Part shown: positions 16,742 through 25,983 of the stretch, piece by piece | How positions within the stretch are numbered: the stretch's first letter is position 1 | Layout of the letters: each line of letters starts with the position of its first letter | Source of the DNA: Paracoccaceae bacterium | GTDB lineage: Bacteria; Pseudomonadota; Alphaproteobacteria; Rhodobacterales; Rhodobacteraceae | Assembly (NCBI GenBank): GCA_007128135.1 | Contig: SKYA01000109.1 | Span: 1-61,383 of the forward strand | Direction: 5' to 3' | Length of the DNA stretch: 61,383 nt | Notes under the pieces: generated by a model | The model's input: the letters and a program-made list of their open reading frames with translations, nothing else | Told to the model about the DNA's origin: nothing | Databases searched by the model: none | Position numbers and translations under genes: made by a program

Positions 16742-19700
16742 ATGAACGCGGGCCGTGTCATCCTTGGTGGTGCGCCCGAGGGGTTTGACGCCCGCCTGCT
16801 GGCGCATGAAGTGGCGCGCGCGGGCGCTCCCGTGATCCATGTCGCGCGCGATGACAAGCGGGCCGAGGCAATGGTGCAGGCGCTTTCCTTCTTCGCGCCC
16901 GAACTGAGCGTGCTGCGCCTTCCCGCCTGGGATTGCCTTCCCTTCGACCGCGTCTCGCCCGCGCCCGAGATCGCGTCGGACCGCATGGCCACGTTGGCAG
17001 CACTTGCCCATGGCGTGCCGGGGCCGTTCGTGCTGCTGACCACGCTCTCGGCCGCGCAGCAGCGCGTGCCCGCGCGCGATGTTGTGGCCGGGGCGTCGTT
17101 CCGGGCCGAAGTCGGACGGCGGATCGACGAGGCGGCCCTGCGCGACTGGCTTGTGCGCATGGGGTTCAGCCAGTCGCCCACCGTGACCGAGCCGGGCGAT
17201 TTCGCCATCCGGGGCGGTATTTTCGACATCTATCCGCCGGGCGAGACGGGGCCCGTGCGCCTTGATCTTTTCGGTGATCTGCTTGATGCCGCGCGCCGCT
17301 TCGACCCGGCAACGCAGCGCTCGCTCGAAAAGCTCCGGCGGGTCGAGTTCGCGCCCGTCTCCGAGATCATCCTCGATGACGCCGCGATCACCCGCTTCCG
17401 GCAGAATTACCGTATCGAATTCGGGGCTGCGGGCAGTGACGACCCGCTCTACGAGGCTGTCAGCGCGGGCCGCAAGCATCAGGGGATGGAGCACTGGCTG
17501 CCCTTCTTCCATGCGCGGATGGAGACGGTTTTCGACTATCTGCCCGATGCGCCGGTCATGCTCGACGACCAACTCGAGCCAGCGCGCCAAGCGCGCTGGG
17601 AGAGCATCCTGGACCAGTATGATGCGCGGCGCGAGGCCATGGGCGCGAAGGGGCGCATCGACACGATCTACAAGCCCTGCCCGCCAGGGCTGCTCTATCT
17701 GGACGCGCCGGACTGGGACGGCGCGCTGGCTGCGCGCCGGGTGATCCAGCTCAATCCGCTGAAAACCGCACCGGGTCCGGGGGTTCTGGACGCGGGCGCC
17801 CGCGCGGGGCGCGGCTTTGCGCCCGAACGCCAGGCCGAAGTCAATGTCTTCGACGCGCTCGCGGCCCATCTGGCCGACAGGCGCAGGTCCGGGCATGTGG
17901 TGCTGACCAGCTTTTCGGAAGGTGCGCGCGAGCGTCTGGAGGGGTTGCTGGCCGATCATGGCGCGACAGGCGCGCGGATGATCGGCTCGGCGCGCGAGAT
18001 GGCCGAAGGGCAGGGCGGGCTTTACCTGACAGTCTGGCCGCTCGATCAGGGGTTCGAGGCACCGGGACTGACTGTCATCTCGGAACAGGATGTGCTGGGC
18101 GAGCGACTGGTCGGGCGGGTGAAGCGGCGCAAACGCGCCGAGAATTTCCTGACCGAGGCGCAGAACCTCAGCCCCGGCGATCTGGTGGTGCATGTCGAGC
18201 ATGGCGTGGGCCGCTATACCGGGCTCGAGACGATCACCGCCATGGGGGCGCCGCATGAATGCATCGCGCTGGAATATTCGGGCGGCGACAGGCTGTTCCT
18301 GCCGGTGGAAAACATCGAACTGCTGTCGCGTTATGGCCACGAGGACGGACTGCTCGACAAGCTCGGCGGCGGCGCATGGCAGGCGAAAAAGGCGCAGCTC
18401 AAGCAGCGTATACGCGAGATAGCCGACAAGCTGATCCGCATCGCGGCCGAGCGCCAGTTGCGCACTGCCCCCCGCTTCGACCCGCCGGAAGGGATGTGGG
18501 ACGAGTTCCTCGCCCGCTTTCCCTATGCCGAGACCGATGACCAGCTGCGTTCCGTCGAGGATGTGCTGGAGGATTTCGACTCCGGTCGGCCGATGGACCG
18601 CCTTGTGGTGGGGGATGTGGGCTTCGGCAAGACCGAGATCGCCATGCGTGCGGCCTTCATCGCGGCCATGTCGGGCGTGCAGGTGGCCGTTATCGCGCCC
18701 ACGACATTGCTGGCGCGCCAGCATTACAAGACCTTCGCGGAACGCTTCCGGGGATTTCCGGTCAATGTCCGGCCGCTCTCGCGTTTCGTGCCCGCAAGGC
18801 AGGCCGCCGAGACACGCGAGGGGCTTGCGAAAGGGACCGTCGATATCTGTATCGGCACCCATGCATTGCTGGCCAAGGGCATCAGGTTCGCCAATCTGGG
18901 GCTGCTGGTGATCGACGAGGAACAGCATTTCGGCGTGGCCCACAAGGAACGCCTGAAGGAATTGCGCTCGGACATCCATGTGCTGACGCTGACGGCCACG
19001 CCCATCCCTCGCACGCTGCAACTGTCGCTGACCGGCGTGCGCGATCTGTCGATCATCCAGACCCCGCCGGTGGACCGGCTTGCCATCCGCACCTATGTCA
19101 GCGAGTTCGACACGCTGACGCTGCGCGAGGCGCTGCTGCGCGAGCATTACCGGGGCGGGCAGTCCTTCTTCGTTGTCCCGCGCATCTCGGATCTGGCCGG
19201 GATTGAGACCTTCCTGCGCGACCATGTGCCCGAGGTGAGTGTTGTCGTTGCCCATGGCCAGCTGGCGGCCGGAGAACTCGACGCCCGGATGAACGCCTTC
19301 TACGACGGCAAGCATGATGTGCTGCTGGCGACATCCATTGTCGAATCAGGGCTCGACATTCCGCGCGCCAACACCATGATCGTGCACCGCGCCGACATGT
19401 TCGGGCTGGCGCAACTCTACCAGATCCGGGGCAGGGTGGGGCGCTCCAGGACCCGCGCCTACTGTTTCCTGACCACGAAACCGCGCGCGCCGCTCACACC
19501 GCAGGCGCAGCGCCGTCTCAAGCTGCTGGCCTCGCTCGATTCTCTCGGCGCGGGGTTCAACCTCGCGAGCCACGACATGGACCTGCGTGGTGCGGGGAAT
19601 ATCCTGGGCGAGGAGCAGTCGGGTCACATTAGGGAAGTGGGCTATGAGTTGTACCAGCAGATGCTGGAAGAAACGATCAGCCGCATCCGTTCGGGCGAGA

Positions 19701-20185
19701 TCGCTTCCGTGGACGCTCTTGATGGTCAATGGGCGCCCCAGATAAATCTTGGCGTGCCGGTGCTGATCCCGGAAGATTATGTCCCCGATCTCGATGTGCG
19801 CCTCGGTCTCTACCGGCGGCTTTCGGGGCTGGCCAGCAAGGTCGACCTCGAGGGCTTCGCGGCGGAACTCATCGACCGTTTCGGCAAGCTGCCGCGCGAG
19901 GTAAACACGCTTCTGGCCATCATGCGCATCAAGGCCGAATGCAAGCGCGCGGGTATCGGAAGGCTGGACGCCGGGCCGAAAGGGGCCACGATCCAGTTCC
20001 ACAATGACAGGTTCGCCAATCCGGCAGGGCTGGTCGAATTCGTGCATGACCAGCAGGGACTGGCGAAGATCCGCGACAACAGGATCGTCGTGCGGCGCGA
20101 CTGGTCCACCGAGAAGGAGCGCGTGCGCGGGGCATTTGCGATCGCGCGGGACCTGGCCGCGAAGGCAGGCATGGTGACCGGGTAA
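16742..20185 (+). CDS. mfd: Transcription-repair coupling factor
   Basis: Displaces RNA polymerase stalled at DNA lesions and recruits UvrA. The 1147-residue protein has the Mfd order: UvrB-like N-terminal module (about 1-330), RNA-polymerase-interacting domain around SPGDLVVHVEHGVGRYTGL (about 480), RecG-like motor with Walker A VGDVGFGKTEIAMR (about 622-635), DEEQHFG box and TATPIPRTL motif, then the C-terminal autoinhibitory domain from about 1000. Its start is the ATG at 16742. Confidence 0.98.
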   Translation: MNAGRVILGGAPEGFDARLLAHEVARAGAPVIHVARDDKRAEAMVQALSFFAPELSVLRLPAWDCLPFDRVSPAPEIASDRMATLAALAHGVPGPFVLLTTLSAAQQRVPARDVVAGASFRAEVGRRIDEAALRDWLVRMGFSQSPTVTEPGDFAIRGGIFDIYPPGETGPVRLDLFGDLLDAARRFDPATQRSLEKLRRVEFAPVSEIILDDAAITRFRQNYRIEFGAAGSDDPLYEAVSAGRKHQGMEHWLPFFHARMETVFDYLPDAPVMLDDQLEPARQARWESILDQYDARREAMGAKGRIDTIYKPCPPGLLYLDAPDWDGALAARRVIQLNPLKTAPGPGVLDAGARAGRGFAPERQAEVNVFDALAAHLADRRRSGHVVLTSFSEGARERLEGLLADHGATGARMIGSAREMAEGQGGLYLTVWPLDQGFEAPGLTVISEQDVLGERLVGRVKRRKRAENFLTEAQNLSPGDLVVHVEHGVGRYTGLETITAMGAPHECIALEYSGGDRLFLPVENIELLSRYGHEDGLLDKLGGGAWQAKKAQLKQRIREIADKLIRIAAERQLRTAPRFDPPEGMWDEFLARFPYAETDDQLRSVEDVLEDFDSGRPMDRLVVGDVGFGKTEIAMRAAFIAAMSGVQVAVIAPTTLLARQHYKTFAERFRGFPVNVRPLSRFVPARQAAETREGLAKGTVDICIGTHALLAKGIRFANLGLLVIDEEQHFGVAHKERLKELRSDIHVLTLTATPIPRTLQLSLTGVRDLSIIQTPPVDRLAIRTYVSEFDTLTLREALLREHYRGGQSFFVVPRISDLAGIETFLRDHVPEVSVVVAHGQLAAGELDARMNAFYDGKHDVLLATSIVESGLDIPRANTMIVHRADMFGLAQLYQIRGRVGRSRTRAYCFLTTKPRAPLTPQAQRRLKLLASLDSLGAGFNLASHDMDLRGAGNILGEEQSGHIREVGYELYQQMLEETISRIRSGEIASVDALDGQWAPQINLGVPVLIPEDYVPDLDVRLGLYRRLSGLASKVDLEGFAAELIDRFGKLPREVNTLLAIMRIKAECKRAGIGRLDAGPKGATIQFHNDRFANPAGLVEFVHDQQGLAKIRDNRIVVRRDWSTEKERVRGAFAIARDLAAKAGMVTG

Positions 20186-20388
20186 TATGGCCATGCTCGA
20201 AAAAGCGGGCGCCGCTGAGCGGCGCTCGCTTGTGAACTGGCCGCACTCCCGCCCCGGCGCTGGTACGTGACCGCTTGCGAGGTCGTTTCCGGCCTGCCCT
20301 GCGATTGACCCAGGCACCTGCAGCGACGCCTTCGCTGGCGCGGCTCGCGCATCAGGACTCAGACATCAGGCGACATGGAACATGTCAA

Positions 20389-20414
20389 AGCCCCGAGCGG
20401 CGATGCTCGGGGCT
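20389..20414 (-). terminator. Hairpin downstream of the corrinoid-protein gene
   Basis: Arms AGCCCCGAGC (20389-20398) and GCTCGGGGCT (20405-20414) with a 6-base loop. On the minus strand the stem is followed by TTTGACATG. It is a likely intrinsic terminator of the corrinoid protein/methyltransferase genes, with a short T run. Confidence 0.5.
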
Positions 20415-20490
20415 CGGGGCTCGGCAAGGGCAATGCACCTGGCAGGGGATTGCTCAAGAGCGCGGCGCCGAATGCCCCGCGCCCCTCAGG

Positions 20491-20515
20491 GGCGCCCGGC
20501 CGTGCGGGCCGGGCG
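20491..20515 (-). terminator. Hairpin immediately after the corrinoid-protein stop
   Basis: Arms GCGCCCGGCC (20491-20500) and GGCCGGGCGC (20506-20515), 9 bases beyond the stop codon on the minus strand. No T run follows, so it may stabilise the mRNA 3' end rather than terminate. Confidence 0.35.
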
Positions 20516-20523
20516 CGGAAGTC

Positions 20524-21225
20524 CTACCCCGCAGCCATCTGGTTGTGCTTGCGCGCGACGTATTCCTTCGCGGTCTCGACCGCCACGGCGGCATCGCGAC
20601 AATACGCATCGGCCCCGATGGCGCGGCCGAATTCCTCGTTCAGCGGCGCGCCCCCGACCAGCACGATGTAATCGTCCCGGATGCCCTGCGCGACCATCGT
20701 ATCGATGACGACCTTCATGTAGGGCATGGTCGTGGTCAGCAGGGCCGACATACCCAGAATGTCGGGCTGTTCCCTTTGCAGCGCCTCGAGATAGGCCTCG
20801 ACCGCGTTGTTGATCCCCAGATCCACCACCTCGAACCCCGCACCTTCCATCATCATCGCCACAAGGTTCTTGCCGATGTCGTGGATGTCGCCCTTCACCG
20901 TGCCAATCACCATCTTGCCCATGCGTGGCGCGCCGGTCTCGACCAGAAGCGGCTTGAGGATTGCCATTCCCGCCTTCATCGCATTGGCCGCCAGCAGCAC
21001 CTCGGGGACGAAGAGGATGCCGTCGCGGAAATCATGCCCCACGATGGTCATACCCGCGACCAGGGCCCTGGTCAGGATGTCATAGGGCGTCCAGCCGCGC
21101 TCGAGCAGGAGGTTCACGGCCTCCTCGATCTCTTCCTTCATCCCGTCATAGAGGTCGTCCATCATCTGCTCGACGAGTTCGTCGTCAGAGAGTTCGGACA
21201 GGATGATCTCGTCGTCGTCGGACAT
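20524..21225 (-). CDS. Methyltransferase-associated corrinoid (B12-binding) protein
   Basis: A 233-residue MtbC/MtaC-like corrinoid protein that shuttles methyl groups on cobalamin. An N-terminal four-helix cap domain (about 15-100) precedes a B12-binding Rossmann domain with the cobalt-ligand motif GDIHDIGKN (about residues 115-123), then DILGMSALLTTTM and VGGAPLN. Next to a betaine-homocysteine methyltransferase homologue, it probably takes part in one-carbon transfer from a methylated amine or from methylated sulfur compounds. No corrinoid reactivating protein is present nearby. Confidence 0.92.
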   Translation of the reverse strand: MSDDDEIILSELSDDELVEQMMDDLYDGMKEEIEEAVNLLLERGWTPYDILTRALVAGMTIVGHDFRDGILFVPEVLLAANAMKAGMAILKPLLVETGAPRMGKMVIGTVKGDIHDIGKNLVAMMMEGAGFEVVDLGINNAVEAYLEALQREQPDILGMSALLTTTMPYMKVVIDTMVAQGIRDDYIVLVGGAPLNEEFGRAIGADAYCRDAAVAVETAKEYVARKHNQMAAG

Positions 21226-21380
21226 GGGCCTTACCCTTGATACAGGACACAGCCGGTCAGGGCGACCGGCAATAGCCCTGCTTTGCGGCAGATTGCCTCA
21301 GGGCACTGTCTCATTTGCGACACTGGCCGCGATAGGGACGACTTGCCGCAGTCTGGCGTACAGGACATGAGGCAGAAATG

Positions 21381-22412
21381 TCACGTTTCACGGCGACGCC
21401 GTCCCCCGGCACGGGGGCGGCGCGATTCCGGTCCGACGCCCTCCGGTTCGGTCCCGTCCACGCGCGAGGAAAAGCCGCCCAGCGCGGCCTCTATCATTTC
21501 CAGCGTCGGGCGCGGGCCGGGGGCGCGGGTCTCGAGCGCCTCGCGCATCGCGCGCAGATGTTCGGGCATGGTGCCGCAGCAGCCACCGATGATGCGCGCA
21601 CCGCAATCGCGGGCCAGCACCGCGTATTCCGCCATCAGCGCAGGGGTGCCGTCGTAATGGATATGACCGTCGACATATTTCGGAATGCCCGCATTGCCCT
21701 TGGCGATGATCGGCATGTCCGCGCCAGCGTCCACAAATCCGAGCACCGTGCGCAGCAGATCCGACGCGCCAACACCGCAATTCGCCCCGAAGGCCAGCGG
21801 CGCGGGCGCAAGCCTGGCCAGCATCTGCACCATCGCCGCCGAGGTCAGCCCCATCATGGTCCGCCCGGCGGTGTCGAAACTCATCGTGCCGCACCATGGC
21901 ATGCCCGCGCGGGCGGCGGCCTCGGCGGCGGCCTTGTATTCCTCGGGGGCCGATATGGTCTCGACCCAGAGCACATCCGCGCCACCCTCCTTCAGCCCTT
22001 CGGCCTGTTCATGGAACATCTCGACTGCCAGCGCATGAGTGAGCGTGCCCATCGGGGCCATGATCTCGCCCGTGGGGCCCATCGAGCCTGCGACCACCAC
22101 AACGCGCCCGCTGCCATCGGCCACCTCGCGGCCAAGCTCTGCACCCAGCCGGTTGAGTTCGCGCACGCGTCCTTCGGCCTGGTGCAGTTTCAGCCGGCTG
22201 GCATTGCCGCCAAAGGTGTTGGTCAGGAACAGGTCCGACCCGGCTTCGACTGCACCGCGATAGAGCGCGCGGATCTTGTCGGGCTGGTCGGCATTCCACA
22301 ACTCGGGGGCATCGCCGGACGACAGGCCCATGTTGAACAGGTTGGTACCGGTGGCACCATCGGCCAGAATCCAGTCACGGCTCTCCAGCATGTTGGACAG
22401 GGCGTTGCGCAT
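21381..22412 (-). CDS. bmt: Betaine-homocysteine S-methyltransferase (Bmt family)
   Basis: Transfers a methyl group from betaine or a related donor to homocysteine, forming methionine. The 343-residue protein begins MRNALSNMLESRDWILADGA and carries the zinc cysteine motifs GANCGVG and GGCCGT of homocysteine methyltransferases. The start at 22412 has AAGGGATC upstream; a longer frame extends to 22547 without conserved content. The last 25 residues are Arg-rich and unconserved in look. It lies 155 bases upstream of the corrinoid-protein gene on the same strand, suggesting a shared pathway. Confidence 0.88.
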   Translation of the reverse strand: MRNALSNMLESRDWILADGATGTNLFNMGLSSGDAPELWNADQPDKIRALYRGAVEAGSDLFLTNTFGGNASRLKLHQAEGRVRELNRLGAELGREVADGSGRVVVVAGSMGPTGEIMAPMGTLTHALAVEMFHEQAEGLKEGGADVLWVETISAPEEYKAAAEAAARAGMPWCGTMSFDTAGRTMMGLTSAAMVQMLARLAPAPLAFGANCGVGASDLLRTVLGFVDAGADMPIIAKGNAGIPKYVDGHIHYDGTPALMAEYAVLARDCGARIIGGCCGTMPEHLRAMREALETRAPGPRPTLEMIEAALGGFSSRVDGTEPEGVGPESRRPRAGGRRRRET

Positions 22413-22556
22413 CGGGATCCCTTGCAATGATCGGGCGCGCGGCGGCGCGCGGTGAATGGCCCGCTTTTCAGGCCCACAACATCGCGCGCGCTCGCCAACT
22501 GACGGCGCACGCTGTGGCGGCAGCGAACGGCGCGCCGTCCCCCGCACGTGTCGGCA

Positions 22557-22868
22557 TCACACGTCGGCCAGTTCGGCCTTGGCTTCGCTCAGGAAATCGG
22601 CCATCCTGGTGCGGATTGTCGCCTCATCCGCATGCGCGCCCAGGTCGGCGACCAGTTTCTCGACCACGACATCATGCCCGGCCTTTGTGAAATCGACGCG
22701 GATCACATCCAGCGCGTAGTTCTCTGCCTCTTCGCCCGAGAGGCCCAGCAGACCGGCGGCCCACAGGCCGATCTTGCGGTTGCGGCGCGACACGGCCTTG
22801 AACATCATCTCCTGATCATGCGCGTACTTGTTTTCGAATGCGCGCTCGCGCTCGTGGAAAGTGGACAT
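22557..22868 (-). CDS. F1-ATPase zeta inhibitor subunit (DUF1476)
   Basis: A 103-residue protein matching the alphaproteobacterial zeta subunit first described in Paracoccus, which blocks rotation of F1-ATPase with its N-terminal segment. The start MSTFHERERAFENKYAHD, followed by RRNRKIGLWAAGLLG, is the family signature. It is encoded away from the ATP synthase genes and divergent from purC, a conserved arrangement in related genomes as far as I recall. The start at 22868 is chosen by this signature; a longer frame upstream has no support. Confidence 0.9.
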   Translation of the reverse strand: MSTFHERERAFENKYAHDQEMMFKAVSRRNRKIGLWAAGLLGLSGEEAENYALDVIRVDFTKAGHDVVVEKLVADLGAHADEATIRTRMADFLSEAKAELADV

Positions 22869-23056
22869 TCCGGCCCTCGTTGCTGATCTGCGGTTTCGAC
22901 AAACATATGGCCTGCGGGCGCGCGCGCTGCAAGGTGAAATCCCGCCACTTGCCGCGCAAACAGGCTTGCCTTGCGTGACCTGCGGCGCTGCGATATAGGG
23001 CGGCAAGCGGGCGCTCCAAGCCAGGCGCCGCACCCCCAGCAGAACCGGAGAGCAGG

Positions 23057-23815
23057 ATGGCACGCCGCACCAAGGTTTACGAAGGCAAGGCCAAGATCCT
23101 CTACGAAGGCCCCGAACCGGGAACCCTGGTGCAGTATTTCAAGGACGACGCGACTGCCTTCAATGCCGAGAAGCGCGACGTGATCGAGGGCAAGGGCGTG
23201 CTGAACAATTTCCTGTCGGAACTGTTCATGAACGGGCTCAACCAGATCGGCGTGCCCACGCATTTCATCCGGCGCCTGAACATGCGCGAGCAACTGATCC
23301 GGGCGGTCGAGATCATCCCCCTGGAAGTCGTGGTGCGCAATGTTGCCGCCGGGTCGATCTCCAAGCGGCTGGGCATCGAGGAGGGCACGCCGCTGCCCCG
23401 GCCCATCATCGAGTTCTACTACAAGGACGACGCGCTTGGCGACCCGCTCGTGACGGAGGACCAGATCCTCGCCTTCAACTGGGCCAGCCATCAGGATCTC
23501 GATGACATGGTGGCGCTGGCCGTGCGGGTGAATGACTTCCTCTCGGGGGTGATGCTGGCCGTGGGAATCAAGCTCGTCGATTTCAAGATCGAGATCGGGC
23601 GACAGTTCGACGGCGACATGCAGCGACTGATCGTTGCCGACGAGATCAGCCCCGATTCCTGCCGCCTGTGGGACCTCAAGACCGGCTCGAGGCTGGACAA
23701 GGACGTGTTCCGCCGTGACCTTGGCAGCCTGACCGACGCCTATTCGGAGGTTGCGCGCCGGCTGGGTGTGATGCCCAAGTCGCCCACGCCGATCAAGCCC
23801 AAACTGATGAACTGA
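23057..23815 (+). CDS. purC: Phosphoribosylaminoimidazole-succinocarboxamide synthase
   Basis: Forms SAICAR from CAIR, aspartate and ATP in purine synthesis. The 252-residue protein shows the start [13 protein letters not shown], the loop VPLEVVVRN-like region ([15 protein letters not shown]) and the [12 protein letters not shown] motif (about residues 194-205). An AGGATGG context sits at the start. purS follows after 15 bases. Confidence 0.97.
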   Translation: MARRTKVYEGKAKILYEGPEPGTLVQYFKDDATAFNAEKRDVIEGKGVLNNFLSELFMNGLNQIGVPTHFIRRLNMREQLIRAVEIIPLEVVVRNVAAGSISKRLGIEEGTPLPRPIIEFYYKDDALGDPLVTEDQILAFNWASHQDLDDMVALAVRVNDFLSGVMLAVGIKLVDFKIEIGRQFDGDMQRLIVADEISPDSCRLWDLKTGSRLDKDVFRRDLGSLTDAYSEVARRLGVMPKSPTPIKPKLMN

Positions 23816-23830
23816 AAAGGTGTCGCCGTC

Positions 23831-24070
23831 ATGAAGCTGCGTGTGCTGGTTACTCTCAAATCCGGTGTGCTCGATCCGCAGGGCGAGGCGATCCGCCATG
23901 CGCTGGGTGCGCTGGGGTTTGATGGAGTCAACGGGGTGCGGCAAGGCAAGATGATCGAGCTTGACCTGGCCGAAGACGACAGTGCCCGCGCCGAGGCGCG
24001 GGCGCGAGAGATGTGCGAGAAGCTGCTCGCCAATACCGTGATCGAGAGCTACCGGATCGAGCCTGCCTGA
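23831..24070 (+). CDS. purS: Phosphoribosylformylglycinamidine synthase subunit PurS
   Basis: The small subunit that bridges PurL and PurQ in the FGAM synthase complex. The 79-residue size, the strand LRVLVTLKSGVLDPQGEAI and the C-terminal CEKLLANTVIESYRIE are typical. It follows purC directly. Its partner purQ lies 1.2 kb further on, beyond an alcohol dehydrogenase gene. Confidence 0.95.
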   Translation: MKLRVLVTLKSGVLDPQGEAIRHALGALGFDGVNGVRQGKMIELDLAEDDSARAEARAREMCEKLLANTVIESYRIEPA

Positions 24071-24152
24071 AGGCCCGGGGCGGGCTCGGTCTGCGCGGGG
24101 TCCGGCGCATGTCGCGGGCAGACGGGCCCATCACTCAGGCGCAGGAGGCGGA

Positions 24153-25190
24153 ATGCGCGCAGCCGTACTCAGGGAATTTCGCAGGGATCTGAGCATCGAG
24201 ACCGTCGCGGACCCGGTCTGCGAGGAGGATGGCGTGGTGCTGCGCACCATGGCCTGCGGCATCTGCCGGTCTGACTGGCATGGCTGGACAGGTCATCATC
24301 CGCGGGTAAAGCCTGGCCAGATTCCGGGGCATGAGTATTGCGGCGAAGTGGTCGAGGCAGGCCCGCGCAGCGGCTGGACCGTGGGCGACAGGGTCATCGC
24401 GCCCTTCATTCTGGCCTGTGGCGCCTGCCCGGCCTGCCGGTCAGGCGCCTCGAATACCTGCCCATCGCAGCGCCTGCCGGGATTCCTCGAGCCGGGCGCC
24501 TTTGCCGAGCATGTCGGCGTCCCCTATGCCCATAACCTTGTCCGCCTGCCCGAGGGTATGTCGCCGGTAATGGCGGCAGGGCTTGGCTGCCGCGTGACAA
24601 CGGCCTTTCACGCGCTGACCGATCGCGCGGCGCTTGCGCCCGGCGAATGGCTCGCGGTGCATGGCACTGGCGGGATCGGGCTGGCCGCGCTGATTCTCGG
24701 GCGTGCGCTTGGCGCGCGCGTGGTGGCGATCGATATCGTGCCCGAGAAGCTTGACCATGCGCGCGGCCTCGGAGCAGAGGCCACGATTGACGCGCGGGAT
24801 GGCGATGTGGCGCAGGCCATCCGCGAGATCACCGGCGGAGGCGCGCATGTCTCGGTCGAGGCGCTCGGCGTGCCGCAGACCACCAATGCCTCCCTGCGCT
24901 GCCTGCGCCCGCTGGGGCGGCATGTGCAGGTGGGCATGCCCTCGGTGGAACATGCGCAGATGCAGATCGACATGAGTGCGGTCTATCTCAAGAACCTTGC
25001 GCTGTTTGGCACCCGCGGGATGCCCTCGCACCGATACCCGTCGCTTCTGGGCATGATCGAGGCAGGGCTGGTGGATTTCTCGCCGATGATCGCGCGCGAG
25101 GTGCGCCTGTCGCAGGCCGGAGCCGAACTGGCGCTGTTCGACGGACCGATGGCACCCGGCGTGGCCGTCATATCGGATTTCTCCGGCTGA
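24153..25190 (+). CDS. Zinc-dependent medium-chain alcohol dehydrogenase
   Basis: A 345-residue MDR-family oxidoreductase. Catalytic zinc ligands lie in CGICRSDWH (about residues 36-44) and GHEYCG (about 63-68); four structural-zinc cysteines lie in CGACPACRSGASNTC (about 90-104). The NAD(P)-binding site is GTGGIGLAA (about 174). The substrate is unknown. It lies between purS and purQ in the same direction, which is unusual and suggests insertion into the pur operon. Confidence 0.93.
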   Translation: MRAAVLREFRRDLSIETVADPVCEEDGVVLRTMACGICRSDWHGWTGHHPRVKPGQIPGHEYCGEVVEAGPRSGWTVGDRVIAPFILACGACPACRSGASNTCPSQRLPGFLEPGAFAEHVGVPYAHNLVRLPEGMSPVMAAGLGCRVTTAFHALTDRAALAPGEWLAVHGTGGIGLAALILGRALGARVVAIDIVPEKLDHARGLGAEATIDARDGDVAQAIREITGGGAHVSVEALGVPQTTNASLRCLRPLGRHVQVGMPSVEHAQMQIDMSAVYLKNLALFGTRGMPSHRYPSLLGMIEAGLVDFSPMIAREVRLSQAGAELALFDGPMAPGVAVISDFSG

Positions 25191-25267
25191 ACCGGTCCAT
25201 CTCCCTTTGCGTCGGGCGGGCAGACGCGCTAAAGCCCGGGCATGCCTGACCCTTCGGAGCCCGTGCG

Positions 25268-25936
25268 ATGAAAGCCGCCGTCATCACCTTCCCCGGATCG
25301 AATTGCGACCGCGACCTTGCCGTGGCCTTTGCCGCCGCCGGCGCAGAGGTCTGCCATGTCTGGCACAAGGACACCGATCTGCCCGCGCATACCGATGTCG
25401 TGGCCATTCCGGGCGGTTTCAGCTTTGGCGACTACCTGCGCTGCGGCGCCATCGCGGCGCGTGCGCCCATTGCCCGCGCCGTGACCGAGTTTGCCGGAAA
25501 GGGCGGTCATGTGCTGGGCATCTGCAACGGCTTCCAGGTGCTTGTCGAGATGGGCCTGCTACCGGGCGCGCTGCTGCGCAATGCCTCGCTGAAATACATC
25601 TGCCGCACAGTGACCCTGCGGGTCGAGGCCACCGACAGCGCCTTTATGCGCGCCTATGCCCAGGGCAGCGGGATCCGGGTGCCAATCGCCCATCACGACG
25701 GAAACTATGTGGCTGACCCCGAAACCCTTGCGCGGCTCCGGGGCGAGGGGCGGGTGGCGTTTCGCTATCTCGACAACCCCAATGGCTCGGTCGATGATAT
25801 TGCCGGGATCCTGTCGGCGAACCGCCGCGTGCTCGGCATGATGCCGCATCCCGAGCGCGCGCTCTCGGCGCTGCAGGGCTCGGCCGACGGCAAGCTGCTT
25901 TTTGGCGGCCTTATGGGCGCTTTTGCGCCCGCCTGA
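25268..25936 (+). CDS. purQ: Phosphoribosylformylglycinamidine synthase subunit PurQ
   Basis: The glutaminase subunit that supplies ammonia to PurL. The 222-residue class I amidotransferase has the nucleophile elbow LGICNGFQ (Cys at about residue 86) and the His-Glu pair in MMPHPERA near the C terminus. It belongs with purC and purS although the dehydrogenase gene separates it from them. Confidence 0.96.
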   Translation: MKAAVITFPGSNCDRDLAVAFAAAGAEVCHVWHKDTDLPAHTDVVAIPGGFSFGDYLRCGAIAARAPIARAVTEFAGKGGHVLGICNGFQVLVEMGLLPGALLRNASLKYICRTVTLRVEATDSAFMRAYAQGSGIRVPIAHHDGNYVADPETLARLRGEGRVAFRYLDNPNGSVDDIAGILSANRRVLGMMPHPERALSALQGSADGKLLFGGLMGAFAPA

Positions 25937-25983
25937 GCCATGCGCGCTTGAGCGGGCAGAGCAATCGCCATATCCTGCGCCCC

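Larger units (their letters stand above)
20186..20523. other. 338-base intergenic region with three hairpins, no gene seen
   Basis: It lies between the convergent mfd and corrinoid-protein genes. It holds the near-perfect palindrome GCGCCGCT-G-AGCGGCGC (20209-20225), a 10-bp stem at 20389-20414 and another at 20491-20515. No reading frame resembles a known protein. The hairpins probably act as transcription ends from both sides. Confidence 0.5.

Noticed and set aside
16667-19315. An 882-residue minus-strand frame inside mfd
   Set aside because: A shadow of mfd third-position GC bias with no recognisable domain.
22869-23063. Upstream extension of the zeta inhibitor gene
   Set aside because: The conserved start MSTFHERERAF lies at 22868; the extension is unconserved and overlaps the purC promoter.
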